A stretch of 64,000 nucleotides of DNA from Polaromonas sp. (lineage in GTDB: Bacteria > Pseudomonadota > Gammaproteobacteria > Burkholderiales > Burkholderiaceae_C). Below the pieces are notes generated by a model. That model saw only the letters and a program-made list of their open reading frames with translations, was not told where the DNA came from and searched no databases. How positions within the stretch are numbered: position 1 is the stretch's first letter; each line of letters starts with the position of its first letter. Positions 26,546 through 36,771 of this stretch are shown one piece after another. The stretch is from NCBI GenBank assembly GCA_021153985.1, contig JAJKJM010000041.1, positions 1 to 64,000 of the forward strand, given 5' to 3'. The position numbers and the translations under genes were made by a program.

Positions 26546-27676
26546 ATGGCAAACATCGAGCAATTTCCCTTTATCTCCGTCTCCGGCACCCCGCATGAAC
26601 GCGGTCTGCAATACGGCCGGCAAGCCGCCAGCCGCGTACAAGGCAGCGCGCGCCTGTACGGCCAGACGCTGGTCAACCTCGGCTACAGCGAGCAAGCCCG
26701 CGCACGGCTGATAGCCCACTTCGCCAAAGAAATCGGCGACTTCGCGCCCCACTACATCGACGAAATGCGCGGCATCGCCGAAGGCGCGGGCGTGGATTTC
26801 CAGGACATCGTGATGATCAACGCCCGCACCGAGGTGCTGGCAAAGGCCCGCGCCGACAAGGTCAAGGCCGCCGACGATGAACCGGGCGACGGCTGCACCG
26901 GCGCCATCATCCTGCGCGAGCGCTCAGCCAACGGCAACCTGCTGCACGGGCAAAACTGGGACTGGCGCGCCGAATGCGTTGATACCTCCGTCGTGCTGCG
27001 CGTGCGCAACGACAACGGCCCAGACTTCCTGACCTTCGTCGAAGCCGGCGGCCTGGCCCGCAGCGGCTTCAACAGTGCAGGCGTCTCTATCACCGCCAAC
27101 TACCTAGAGTCAGATCGCGACTTCAAACAACTCGGCGTGCCGCTCTCACTCATCCGCCGCAAAGTGCTCGAGCAAGAAATCTTTTCACTCGCAATGAAAG
27201 CCGTCGCCGCCACACCCAAGTCCTGCTCCAACAACATCATGCTCGGCATGTCGCAAGGCTTCGGCATTGATTTTGAATGCACCACCAACGAATCATTCCC
27301 CATCTACCCTGGTACCGACAACCTCATCGTGCACGCCAACCACTGGATGAGCCCGGTAGCCCTCAGCAAACTCGTCGACCTCGGCATCTCCCAATCCCCC
27401 GACAGCCACTACCGCGACTGGCGCGTACGCAAGCTGCTAAGCCAGCAAGACAAGCTCGACCGCCAGGATTTAAAGAACGCCTTCTTCGACGATTTCGGCC
27501 TCCCTTACTCCGTCTGCCGCCCACCCCGCATAGGCAGCCACGACAATCTCTCGGCCACCGTGGCCATGGTCATCATGGAGCCGGCCGTGGGTGAGATGGA
27601 AGTTGCGCCTCTGCCGGCCTTGAACAAGGTGTTTACCTGCTACAGCCTGACGCAGGAGCCGCGGATAGCTACCTAG
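26546..27676 (+). CDS. C45-family autoproteolytic Ntn hydrolase (acyl-CoA:6-APA acyltransferase-like)
   Basis: 'GTPHERGLQYGRQAA', autoproteolytic 'GDGCTGAIILRERSANGNLLHGQNWDWRAEC'. Confidence 0.87.
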   Translation: MANIEQFPFISVSGTPHERGLQYGRQAASRVQGSARLYGQTLVNLGYSEQARARLIAHFAKEIGDFAPHYIDEMRGIAEGAGVDFQDIVMINARTEVLAKARADKVKAADDEPGDGCTGAIILRERSANGNLLHGQNWDWRAECVDTSVVLRVRNDNGPDFLTFVEAGGLARSGFNSAGVSITANYLESDRDFKQLGVPLSLIRRKVLEQEIFSLAMKAVAATPKSCSNNIMLGMSQGFGIDFECTTNESFPIYPGTDNLIVHANHWMSPVALSKLVDLGISQSPDSHYRDWRVRKLLSQQDKLDRQDLKNAFFDDFGLPYSVCRPPRIGSHDNLSATVAMVIMEPAVGEMEVAPLPALNKVFTCYSLTQEPRIAT

Positions 27677-27835
27677 GTCAGACGACTATCTACGCCTGAG
27701 AGCTTGTTTGTATGCTTCGAAAGTGTTCTGACTGTTGGAGAGCGGCAGCTTGCTTAGTGAGAGGCAGCATATGTAGCTTTATTGGCTATGATTGAAGCAA
27801 TTTTTGCTACATAGCACCGCCTCGGCTAACAGGCG

Positions 27836-29068
27836 CTAAACCCGATCCTTCCACCGCCGCATCTCCCAAGACGGCAATCCCCGCAAATCCCCAGCCTTCA
27901 CGCTCTGAAACTCCGGCAAACCCGGCTTTTCCCCGAGCCTGTCGTAAGCCTGCCTCACCAGCGGTGCTGTGCGCTCAAAGACGCTTTTGATTTGCGCCCA
28001 GCTCACGGGCTCTGGAATGATTTTGGCGCCGGCCATCATCTTTCCGGTGGCGAGCATCGACAAGGCGTCGCCCTCGGTGGACCAGGCCCAGCCGCGGCGG
28101 AAGACCACTTCGTCGCGTACCACCTTGGCGCCGTCTGCGGGGGACAGGCCCCAGTAGGACTTGACCAGTTGCGACACGGCGCCGGGGTCGGCCTCGCTGA
28201 GGATGCTCACGGCCTCTTGCTGCGCCAGCAGGAAGGCCAACACCAGGTTGGGGTGCTCTTCCACCAGCTTGTTATGCACCACGCGGAAGGAGCGGTGCAG
28301 GTAGTAGCCGTCCGGATAAAAGGGCGAGTTTTTTACCGAGGGCAGCAAGATGCCGGCGCCTTTGCCTGCCGGCCCGTCGTAGTGCGATTCGGTGTACCCG
28401 TAGGAATTCATGATGGCGACCGTGCCTGCGGCTTGGGCTTTCAAAAAGGCCGGGTAGATGGCCAGGGTGGCGTCCACGCCGCTGGGCACCTGCGCGGCCT
28501 CGGGCAGGGTCGGCAAGTGAACCATGCGGATGCCGTGGGCAGCTGGGTCTGGGTTGCCCAACTCATAACGCAGGATTTGCGTGAACGCGTTGTAGGGGTC
28601 GGCGCCCAGCAGGGTGCCGACCGTCTTGCCTTTGAGGTCTTGCACATTGCGGATGGGTGAGTCTTTGCGGGTGCACAGCAAAAAGCGCAGGCGCCCTTCG
28701 GCCACCGAGACCAGGCTGAAGGGCTGCTGTGCCACGATGGCGCGCAGCGTCGGTGTGTTGCCCCACATGGCCATGTCCAGCTCGCTTTTGGCCATGGCCT
28801 CGACTTGCGGGGCGGCTGCGGGATAGGTCCGGTAGTCCACCGTCAGTTCGTAGCCGAAGCTTGCGGCATGCTTTTCGAACAGCTTTTTGTTGATCATGTA
28901 CTGGGTGACTGGCGAGTTGCCTCCAGCCATGGGCACCCAGCCGTAAGAGAGCGTGAATGGTCTGCCCGCCTGGGCGCGTGCGAAGCCGGCACCGCCGAGT
29001 GCTCCACCGGCCAGGGCAGCCGCCTCGTGCAGCCAGTGCCTGCGTGTCAACATCGATCTTGCAGTCAT
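27836..29068 (-). CDS. ABC transporter substrate-binding protein (NitT/TauT/SsuA-like), orphan in this window
   Basis: Tat-like leader 'TRRHWLHEAAALAGGALGG', 'LTVDYRTYPAAAPQVEAMAKSELDMAMWGNTPTLRAI', 'DLKGKTVGTLLGADPY'. No permease or ATPase next to it. Confidence 0.82.
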   Translation of the reverse strand: MTARSMLTRRHWLHEAAALAGGALGGAGFARAQAGRPFTLSYGWVPMAGGNSPVTQYMINKKLFEKHAASFGYELTVDYRTYPAAAPQVEAMAKSELDMAMWGNTPTLRAIVAQQPFSLVSVAEGRLRFLLCTRKDSPIRNVQDLKGKTVGTLLGADPYNAFTQILRYELGNPDPAAHGIRMVHLPTLPEAAQVPSGVDATLAIYPAFLKAQAAGTVAIMNSYGYTESHYDGPAGKGAGILLPSVKNSPFYPDGYYLHRSFRVVHNKLVEEHPNLVLAFLLAQQEAVSILSEADPGAVSQLVKSYWGLSPADGAKVVRDEVVFRRGWAWSTEGDALSMLATGKMMAGAKIIPEPVSWAQIKSVFERTAPLVRQAYDRLGEKPGLPEFQSVKAGDLRGLPSWEMRRWKDRV

Positions 29069-29112
29069 GGAAAGCTCCTTTCGGCCAAAGGGATAGGCCA
29101 GGGCATCAATAC

Positions 29113-31068
29113 CTAAAGGCCCGCCGGCGCACTCACCGTACTTATTTTTCCGGGGCGTGAAGCCTGGGAATTCCCATCGTGCTCCAGCCGCTCGACCAGT
29201 TCATAGATTTCCTGCGGCTCGCCGTTCGGGCTGAGCGGCACGGTGGCTGCCAGCTCGAAGCGGAAGTGCCGGCCCGCCGCAATGGCCACCGCACGGCTGG
29301 TGGCGATGCGGATGCCGAGGGCGTGCGCCTGCCGCGCCAGGGCCCGGGCGTGGTCCAGCGGTGCGCCCACGGCGGTGAAGGTCAGGTGGTCCCAGGTGCC
29401 GAAGTTGCCGACCATGGCGCTGCCCAGGTCCAGCCCAAAATGCGGCGGCGCCACCATCGCGTCGCGCCCCTCGGCCAGGGCCTGCATGGACTCCAGCGCG
29501 CGCAGCGCCACGTCGCAGGCATGCCCGGCAGGGTTTGAAAGATTCAGCGGCGTGTTCCACAAGGCCACCGCGGTGCAGCTCTCGTAGCGGTCCATCATCC
29601 CCTTGCCTTGCGCCACTTCGACTGCCAGTATTTGCAGGTACTGGTCGGCATGGGGCGACCAGGTGACGGCGGTGGCCTGCTGCTCGTCCAGTGCGGCGCA
29701 CAAGACGGCCAGCTCGCGCTTTTCCGTGCCCAGCTGGGGCGTCATGCGGTTGGCGATGAAGTGCTGCACCAGCGGCCGCGGCACATAACGGGAAAAGCCC
29801 TGCAGGGCGACCCGCGCCAGGGCCAGCGACTCCTGCAGGCGGCGCACTTCGGCGATGCCGCTGTCTTGGGGAATATCGCTGTCGAACTCGAACTGGCGGA
29901 TGTGCCTGGCTGTGCGCACCAGGTTCTTGAGCGGTTTGGCCAGCAGGTTGGCCATCCAGAACAACATAGGCAAAAGCAGCAACAAGCCCGCCACACCCAC
30001 GCCCAGCAGCATCCAGCGCATGCGCCGGACTTCCGCCAGCAGCAGGTTCTGGTCAGACACCAGCGCCACATAAGCCCTGTGGCTGAGGACGCCGTCCATG
30101 GGCATCACCACGGCGGCAAAGCGCTGGCCCGCCGCGCCTTCCACCGAATGGATGGGCGTGTCTTCCGGTGAAGCCTCCGCCGTCAGCGGCTGCAGCGCGG
30201 CATACAAGGGGTCGTTCAGAGACGCGAGGCTCACAGGCCTTTCGGACGCCAGCAGTCGGCGCAACCGGTCAGCCTGGGACCACCCCCAGACCCGGCCCAG
30301 CTCATCGAACAGGATCAACTCGGCATGGCTTTCCTGCGCCCGCGCGCGCAAAAAATCAGACAAGCCGGCGACTGTGAAGGTCACCGCGGCAACCCCGCCT
30401 TTCGGACCACTCAGCGGCCGCGACAGCGCCACGCCGAACTCCGCCGGCAGCTGCAGCACAAACGGATCGGTGGCCTGAAAGGTTCCCAGGTTCAAATCGC
30501 TCGCGCCCTGATACCAGGGCCTGTTGCGCGGGTCGTAGCGATTGCCCCAGGGGCGGCGCTCGCTCGCGATGGCGATCATCTGCTGGTCGTAGAAGACCCA
30601 TTCCTCCACCCGCTTCTCGCGTTCATCGACGCGGATGATCTGCTGCGCAAAGCGCGCCTCCGGAAGCGACTTCGCCCAGGCCCGGTCTTGCCCGGTGCGC
30701 AGCACCATGTTCTGCTGGTAACTGCCGTCCGGGTAGCCGTACACCAGCGATCCGATCTGCGGATAACGCTGCTGCATGGCCATCTGCATGCGCAGCAGGG
30801 AGATGTCGTTGTCGCCTTCAAGGCCGGCGCGCGGGTCGTTGGCGGTGGCCTCAAGCCAGGCGCGGGCCGGCTCCTGAAACCGCAGCAACTGCTCTTGCGT
30901 GCGGCGGCCCAGCTGTTCCAGTTCACGCTGCGCACCGTCAAAGACGATGCGGCTCGCCGCCAGCTCGGCCAGCGACATCAACGCCACGACCAGGACTGTG
31001 ACCAGAGCGGCATAGGTCCAGAACAAGTGCGCGCGAATTGACCTGGCACGAAAAGTCAGCGTCTTCAA
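29113..31068 (-). CDS. Cache-type sensor with degenerate class III adenylate/guanylate cyclase domain
   Basis: N-terminal TM, periplasmic Cache-like region, second TM and HAMP-like segment ('MLFWMANLLAKPLKNLVRTARHIRQFEF'), C-terminal CHD-like domain ('GKGMMDRYESCTAVALWNTP', 'FGLDLGSAMVGNFGTWDHLTFTAVGAPLDHARAL'). Confidence 0.8.
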   Translation of the reverse strand: MKTLTFRARSIRAHLFWTYAALVTVLVVALMSLAELAASRIVFDGAQRELEQLGRRTQEQLLRFQEPARAWLEATANDPRAGLEGDNDISLLRMQMAMQQRYPQIGSLVYGYPDGSYQQNMVLRTGQDRAWAKSLPEARFAQQIIRVDEREKRVEEWVFYDQQMIAIASERRPWGNRYDPRNRPWYQGASDLNLGTFQATDPFVLQLPAEFGVALSRPLSGPKGGVAAVTFTVAGLSDFLRARAQESHAELILFDELGRVWGWSQADRLRRLLASERPVSLASLNDPLYAALQPLTAEASPEDTPIHSVEGAAGQRFAAVVMPMDGVLSHRAYVALVSDQNLLLAEVRRMRWMLLGVGVAGLLLLLPMLFWMANLLAKPLKNLVRTARHIRQFEFDSDIPQDSGIAEVRRLQESLALARVALQGFSRYVPRPLVQHFIANRMTPQLGTEKRELAVLCAALDEQQATAVTWSPHADQYLQILAVEVAQGKGMMDRYESCTAVALWNTPLNLSNPAGHACDVALRALESMQALAEGRDAMVAPPHFGLDLGSAMVGNFGTWDHLTFTAVGAPLDHARALARQAHALGIRIATSRAVAIAAGRHFRFELAATVPLSPNGEPQEIYELVERLEHDGNSQASRPGKISTVSAPAGL

Positions 31069-31442
31069 GCAGTCTCCCTGCAGTTGTTCTTTTCACTGCA
31101 AGATACTCTGCACCCTTCTGTTTGACAAGGTGGCTAGCCCCCGTTGGGCCACGCCGCTTCAGGTGCCGGAATAATGCCGGCCGCAGGATCAGGTTGAGCT
31201 TTTTGTTCTAGTAATTTTTGTTACTTATCCATCAGCGGATGAAAACCGAAAACAAAAGTCAACGAACCCAGCCTGCCCGCGACCCGGTTGCGCTGGCGTT
31301 CGCGCTGCGGCGTTGACCGCCACTGACGCGCCGCCAAGCCGGCCTCCTACAGCCAATAGGGCTCAGCGCCGCGATGCTGGGCCTTTGTTTTGCCCCTCGT
31401 TTTGCCGCTCATCGGCCACTCCCTCCCACAAAGGCAGAAGCC

Positions 31443-32102
31443 ATGGAAAGCCCCACCGACGCACTCACCATCTCCCGGCGAGGTATTCTGATAGCCAGCG
31501 CCGCTTCAGCGGCAGTGACCACAATGACTACAGACGCCACCGCAGCCTCCCCCAATTCTTCCACCCCGCTCGCAGCGCCCGGTTCCACCCCGCAGGCCCG
31601 CGTGACCCTTGAGGTCAACAGCGCGGTGCACACGCTCAACCTCGACACACGCACGACCTTGCTCGATGCCTTGCGCGAGCACCTGCACCTGACCGGCACC
31701 AAAAAAGGCTGCGACCATGGCCAATGCGGCGCGTGCACCGTGCTGCTCGACGGGCAGCGCATCAACTCGTGCCTGACGCTGGCCGTGATGCATGAAGGCA
31801 GCAAGGTGACCACCATCGAGGGCCTGGGAACCTTGCAGCGCATGCACCCGCTGCAAACGGCCTTTGTCAAGCATGACGGCTACCAGTGCGGTTACTGCAC
31901 GCCGGGGCAGATCTGCTCGGCCGTCGGCGCACTCGACGAAATCCGCCGCGGTGTTCCCAGCCACGTCAGCGCCGATATCACCGCGCGGCCGCTGCTCTCA
32001 CCGGACGAGCTTCGCGAGCGCATGAGCGGCAACCTCTGCCGCTGCGGCGCGTACTCCAACATTGTTGAAGCCATCACCGAGGTGGCGGGGGCTTCCACAT
32101 GA
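31443..32102 (+). CDS. Aldehyde/xanthine dehydrogenase family 2Fe-2S subunit (PaoA-like, Tat signal)
   Basis: '[14 protein letters not shown]' Tat motif; '[30 protein letters not shown]' and '[17 protein letters not shown]...NLCRCGAY'. Confidence 0.94.
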   Translation: MESPTDALTISRRGILIASAASAAVTTMTTDATAASPNSSTPLAAPGSTPQARVTLEVNSAVHTLNLDTRTTLLDALREHLHLTGTKKGCDHGQCGACTVLLDGQRINSCLTLAVMHEGSKVTTIEGLGTLQRMHPLQTAFVKHDGYQCGYCTPGQICSAVGALDEIRRGVPSHVSADITARPLLSPDELRERMSGNLCRCGAYSNIVEAITEVAGAST

Positions 32103-33055
32103 AACCCTTCACCTACGAACGCGCCAGCTCGCCGGCCCAGGCCGCCGCGGCAGTGGCCCGCAACCCGGCGGCGAAGTTCATCGCAGGCGGAACCAACCTG
32201 CTGGACCTGATGAAGCTGCAGATTGAAGCGCCCGCGCATCTGGTCGACGTCAACGGCCTGGCGCTGGACAAGATTGAGGCAACGCCAGAGGGCGGCCTGC
32301 GTGTGGGCGCGATGGTGCGCAACACCGCGCTGGCTGCCGACGAGCGCGTGCGGCGCGACTATGCCGTGCTGTCGCGGGCCTTGCTCGCGGGGGCTTCTGG
32401 CCAGTTGCGCAACAAGGCCACCACCGCCGGCAACCTGCTGCAGCGCACACGCTGCCCTTACTTTTACGACACCGACCAGCCCTGCAACAAGCGCCAGCCG
32501 GGCAGCGGCTGCAGCGCCATCGGCGGCGTGAACCGCCAGCACGGCATCATCGGCACCAGCACCGCGTGCATCGCCACGCACCCGAGCGACATGGCCGTTG
32601 CCATGCGCGTTCTGGACGCATCGGTGGAAACGGTGCGGCCCGACGGCAGTGCACGCGTCATCCCGATTGCCGACTTCCACCGGCTGCCGGGCGACACGCC
32701 GCATATCGAGACCAACCTGGCACCGGGCGAACTGATCACCGCCGTGACCCTGCCGCGCCCCACAGGCGGCGTGCACATCTACCGCAAGGTGCGCGACCGC
32801 GCCTCGTACGCCTTTGCGCTGGTGTCGGTGGCCGCCATCGTGCAGCGCGATGGCTCCGGCAAGGTCGCCCTGGGCGGCGTGGCGCACAAGCCCTGGCGCG
32901 TAGAAGCTGCCGAGTCCGCGATGCCGCAAGGCGCGCGGGCCCTGACGGCAGGCCTGCTGGCCGGTGCGCAGCCTACCCCTGGCAACGCCTTCAAACTGCC
33001 GCTGGTGGAGCGAACCCTCGCCGCCGTGCTGGCCCAGGCGAGGAGCGCATCGTGA
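32099..33055 (+). CDS. Aldehyde/xanthine dehydrogenase FAD-binding subunit (PaoB-like)
   Basis: '[29 protein letters not shown]', '[14 protein letters not shown]', '[32 protein letters not shown]'. Confidence 0.94.
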   Translation: MKPFTYERASSPAQAAAAVARNPAAKFIAGGTNLLDLMKLQIEAPAHLVDVNGLALDKIEATPEGGLRVGAMVRNTALAADERVRRDYAVLSRALLAGASGQLRNKATTAGNLLQRTRCPYFYDTDQPCNKRQPGSGCSAIGGVNRQHGIIGTSTACIATHPSDMAVAMRVLDASVETVRPDGSARVIPIADFHRLPGDTPHIETNLAPGELITAVTLPRPTGGVHIYRKVRDRASYAFALVSVAAIVQRDGSGKVALGGVAHKPWRVEAAESAMPQGARALTAGLLAGAQPTPGNAFKLPLVERTLAAVLAQARSAS

Positions 33056-35262
33056 AGTTCGACACCCCCGCCACCACCAACCCGATTGACCAGCTCAAAG
33101 TCATCGGCAAACCCACAGACCGCATTGACGGCCCGCTCAAAACCACCGGCACCGCACCTTACGCGTATGAACGCCACGATGCCGCACCGAATGCGGCCTA
33201 TGGCTACATCGTTGGCGCCGGCATTGCCAGGGGCCGCATCGCCTCCATGGACGTGCGCGCGGCCCGCGCCTCGCCGGGCGTGCTGGCCATCGTCACGGCA
33301 GAGAACGCCGGCAAGCTCGGCAAAGGCAACTTCAACACCGCCAAGCTGCTGGGCGGGCCGGAGATCGACCACTACCACCAGGCTGTGGCGCTGGTCGTGG
33401 CCAACACGTTTGAGCAGGCGCGCGCCGCCGCGCAACTGCTGCGCATCACCTACGCGAGCACGCCAGGCAAGTTCAACCTGGCCGCTGAAAAAGACGGCGC
33501 GCCGCTGGCCAAGGCGTCTGACTTTTCGGGAGAGCCCGAAACCAAAGTGGGTGACTTTGCCGGTGCCTTCGCCGCGGCGCCCGTGCAGCTGGACGCCACC
33601 TACACCACGCCCGACCAGTCGCACGCGATGATGGAGCCGCATGCCACTACCGCCGCATGGCAGGGCGACAAACTCACGGTGTGGACCGCCAACCAGATGA
33701 TCGACTGGAGCGTGGGCGACATGGCCAGGACGCTGGGCATTCCCAAAGAAGACGTGCGGCTGGTGTCGCCTTTTATCGGCGGCGGCTTCGGCGGCAAGCT
33801 CTGGGTCCGGGCCGATGCCCTGCTCGCCGCGCTCGGCGCGCGGGCGGTGAAGCGCCCCGTCAAGGTTGCGCTGCAGCGGCCGCTGATGATGAACAACACC
33901 ACGCACCGGCCGGCCACCATCCAGCGCATACGCCTGGCTGCAGGCCGGGACGGCAAGCTCACCGCCATCGGCCATGAAGGCTGGTCAGGCGACCTGCCCG
34001 GCGGCAGCCCTGAAACCGCGGTGAACCAGACACGCCTGCTCTACGCCGGCGCCAACCGCATGACCGCCACACGGCTGGCCGTGCTGGACCTGCCCGAGGG
34101 CAACGCCATGCGCGCACCGGGCGAGGCGCCCGGCATGATGGCGCTCGAAATCGCCATGGACGAGATGGCCGAAAAATTGGGCATGGACCCTGTAGAGTTC
34201 CGCGTCCTCAACGACACGCAGGTCGACCCGGAGAAACCGGAGCGGCCGTTTTCGCAGCGCCAGTTGGTGCAATGCCTGCGAACCGGTGCACAGACCTTCG
34301 GCTGGAACCGGCGCATCGCCAAACCCGGCCAGCTGCGCGAAGGACGCTGGCTGGTGGGCCTGGGCGTGGCTTCGGCCTTTCGCAACAACCTGACGATGAA
34401 ATCCGGCGCGCGCGTGCGCCTGGACAACACCGGCCTCGTCACGGTCGAAACCGATATGACCGACATCGGAACCGGCACTTACACCGTCATCGCGCAGACC
34501 GCGGCCGAAGTGATGGGCGTGCCGCTGCAAAAGGTATTTGTGCGGCTGGGTGACTCCGCCTTTCCCGTGTCGGCCGGCTCCGGTGGCCAGTGGGGCGCCA
34601 ACAGTTCCACGTCCGGCGTCTATGCGGCCTGCATGAAGCTGCGCGAAGCCGTTGCCCACAAGCTGGGCATGCCGCAGGAGGGCGTGAGCTTCGCCGACAG
34701 CATGGTCAGCGCGGGCGGCCGCTCTGTGCCGTTGGCGGAAGCCGCCGGTGCCAAGGGCCTGGTGGCTGAAGACACCATCGAATTCGGCGACCTGTCCAAA
34801 AAAGTCCAGCAATCAACCTTCGGCGCGCACTTTGTGGAAGTCGGCGTCGACATCTACACCGGCGAGATCCGCGTGCGGCGCATGCTGGCCGTCTGCGCGG
34901 CGGGCCGCATCCTCAACCCGAAGAGCGCACGCAGCCAGGTGATTGGCGCGATGACCATGGGCGTGGGCGCGGCGCTGATGGAGGAACTCGCTCTCGACAA
35001 GCGCCACGGCTTTTTTGTGAACCACGACCTGGCGGGCTACGAGGTGCCGGTGCACGCCGACATTCCGCACCAGGACGTGATCTTCCTGGACGAGACCGAC
35101 CCGACCTCATCGCCGATGAAAGCCAAGGGCGTGGGTGAACTCGGCATCTGTGGCGTTGGCGCGGCCGTGGCGAATGCGGTGTACAACGCCACTGGCGCGC
35201 GTGTGCGGGACTATCCGATCACGCTGGACAAGCTGCTGGGAAGCCTGCCGGCTGTTGTCTGA
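33052..35262 (+). CDS. Aldehyde/xanthine dehydrogenase molybdopterin-binding subunit (PaoC-like), GTG start
   Basis: '[34 protein letters not shown]', '[28 protein letters not shown]', '[33 protein letters not shown]'; GTG overlaps upstream stop. Confidence 0.93.
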   Translation: MKFDTPATTNPIDQLKVIGKPTDRIDGPLKTTGTAPYAYERHDAAPNAAYGYIVGAGIARGRIASMDVRAARASPGVLAIVTAENAGKLGKGNFNTAKLLGGPEIDHYHQAVALVVANTFEQARAAAQLLRITYASTPGKFNLAAEKDGAPLAKASDFSGEPETKVGDFAGAFAAAPVQLDATYTTPDQSHAMMEPHATTAAWQGDKLTVWTANQMIDWSVGDMARTLGIPKEDVRLVSPFIGGGFGGKLWVRADALLAALGARAVKRPVKVALQRPLMMNNTTHRPATIQRIRLAAGRDGKLTAIGHEGWSGDLPGGSPETAVNQTRLLYAGANRMTATRLAVLDLPEGNAMRAPGEAPGMMALEIAMDEMAEKLGMDPVEFRVLNDTQVDPEKPERPFSQRQLVQCLRTGAQTFGWNRRIAKPGQLREGRWLVGLGVASAFRNNLTMKSGARVRLDNTGLVTVETDMTDIGTGTYTVIAQTAAEVMGVPLQKVFVRLGDSAFPVSAGSGGQWGANSSTSGVYAACMKLREAVAHKLGMPQEGVSFADSMVSAGGRSVPLAEAAGAKGLVAEDTIEFGDLSKKVQQSTFGAHFVEVGVDIYTGEIRVRRMLAVCAAGRILNPKSARSQVIGAMTMGVGAALMEELALDKRHGFFVNHDLAGYEVPVHADIPHQDVIFLDETDPTSSPMKAKGVGELGICGVGAAVANAVYNATGARVRDYPITLDKLLGSLPAVV

Positions 35263-35295
35263 GCGCGAAGGCCGCCTCGGAAAGCCACCTCGATT

Positions 35296-35359
35296 GCTAT
35301 CAAGTTGATAGCTGCTAGCCAATACGGATATTGGGCTGGAGGCCGATTTGGCTCATAAA
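35296..35359 (+). repeat. 64-bp interspersed repeat, copy R6 (reference copy)
   Basis: gctatcaagttgatagctgctagccaatacggatattgggctggaggccgatttggctcataaa. Confidence 0.8.
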
Positions 35360-35365
35360 TTCCAG

Positions 35366-36649
35366 TCAGAGCTGTGAATGGAGCAGCGACGCCAGCTTTT
35401 CGCTGGCCTTCTCGCTCAGCGGCCGGTTTTGCCACGCTTGCAAGGTGACGCGCCGGGACTTGCGCAGGTCTTGCTCGAACAATTCGGTCTGCCGCGCCGC
35501 AAAGGCAGCGTCGTAGATATTGAGGTTGGCCTCGTCGTTGAGCCTGAAGGAGCGGTTGTCGAAGTTGGTGGAACCGACGGACACCATCAGGCCGTCAACG
35601 ATCATGACCTTGCAGTGGTACATGCTGGGCTGGAATTCGTAGATCTCTGCGCCCGCCTCCAGCAGGCGGCCCCAGGTGGCGCGTGAGGCGGCGCGCACGG
35701 TCTCGGTGTCGATGATTTCGCCGGGCGTGATGAGGCGCAGGCGCACCCCGCGGCGCATGGCGGCCAGCAGGATGTCAATGCTCACCTCATCAGGCAAAAA
35801 GTAGGCCATGGAAAGGTCTATGGATTTGGCGGAGGCCGTCAGGGCCAAGTGGTACATCAACTCCACGTTTTCGCTGCCGCTGGTGGGCGAGCTGGAAAAC
35901 ATCTGGGCCGGGCTGTTGCCCACCGGCTTGATCTCGGGGAAGTAGGGCTCCCCGTGCAGCACCTGGCCACTCACCTTGAGCCAGTTGTCCATAAAGGTGG
36001 ACTGCATCTGCGCCACCACCGGCCCCTCGATGCGGTAGTGCGAGTCGCGCCAGTGTTCGGCATCCTGGCCGTTGCCTGTCCATTTGGGGGCGATGCCCAC
36101 ACCGCCGGTAAAGCCGACCCGGCCATCCACCACCAGCAATTTCCGGTGCGTGCGGTTATTGAGCTTGGCAAGCGTGTACCAGGCGGGTTTGTGAAACTTG
36201 CGGATATCGACGCCCGCATCCGTCATCTCTTTGAGCAGGTCTTCGTCCATCTTCGCGCTACCTACCCAGTCCAGCAGGATATGCACCTTGACGCCGGCCT
36301 TCGCGCGCTCAGACAAGGCATCGGCAAACTGCTTGCCGATATCGCCCGACCAGTAGATGTAGGTTTCAAAGGTGATGGTTTGGGTGGCCGCCTTGATGGC
36401 GCCCAGCATGGCCGGGAAGATCTGGTCGCCATTGAGCAGCTCTGCCGCCTGGTTGCCGCCCGCAATGCCCGGGCCCAGCAGGCTGCCCATGGCGCGGTGA
36501 AACTGCGGGTCGGCCACGCTGTAGTGGCGCGCCAGTTGCTCCCGCACTTTTTTCTCGCCGCCTGAAATATTGAGCGCCAGCAGGACGGCGGCCAGCGCCG
36601 CGATGAAGGTGAGGAAGCCAATGAGCCAGGGGCGGGCGCGTGTGTGCAT
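35366..36649 (-). CDS. Phospholipase D-like / cardiolipin synthase family protein
   Basis: Two HKD motifs: 'HRKLLVVDGRVGFTGG' and 'HCKVMIVDGLMVSVGSTNFDNRSF'. Confidence 0.92.
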   Translation of the reverse strand: MHTRARPWLIGFLTFIAALAAVLLALNISGGEKKVREQLARHYSVADPQFHRAMGSLLGPGIAGGNQAAELLNGDQIFPAMLGAIKAATQTITFETYIYWSGDIGKQFADALSERAKAGVKVHILLDWVGSAKMDEDLLKEMTDAGVDIRKFHKPAWYTLAKLNNRTHRKLLVVDGRVGFTGGVGIAPKWTGNGQDAEHWRDSHYRIEGPVVAQMQSTFMDNWLKVSGQVLHGEPYFPEIKPVGNSPAQMFSSSPTSGSENVELMYHLALTASAKSIDLSMAYFLPDEVSIDILLAAMRRGVRLRLITPGEIIDTETVRAASRATWGRLLEAGAEIYEFQPSMYHCKVMIVDGLMVSVGSTNFDNRSFRLNDEANLNIYDAAFAARQTELFEQDLRKSRRVTLQAWQNRPLSEKASEKLASLLHSQL

Positions 36650-36771
36650 GGGTCGCCATTGTGGGAGTGGCAACACCGCAGCGGGGTAGGAATGGGCGCC
36701 AACAGGGTGAAGCCGAAAGGCGCGCATGCCGCGATGGCCCCCTCCCAGCCTCCTTCAACAGCCGGGAAGAT

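Noticed and set aside
27771-27816. ATGTAGC...GCTACAT inverted repeat in the C45/SBP intergenic region, considered as another 64-bp repeat copy
   Set aside because: Lacks the GGGCT-AGGCC core and the 64-nt register; only a 7-bp inverted repeat.
32566-33051. N-terminal extension of the molybdopterin subunit to the ORF-track ATG
   Set aside because: Extension overlaps the FAD subunit and lacks homology; the GTG at 33052 overlapping the upstream stop is the better start.
36735-36771. Degenerate GGCCCCCTCCCAGCCTCCTTCAACAGCCGGGAAGA resembling a third REP-like unit
   Set aside because: The internal CTTCCCCC/GGGGGAAG hairpin is destroyed; similarity too weak to call by eye.
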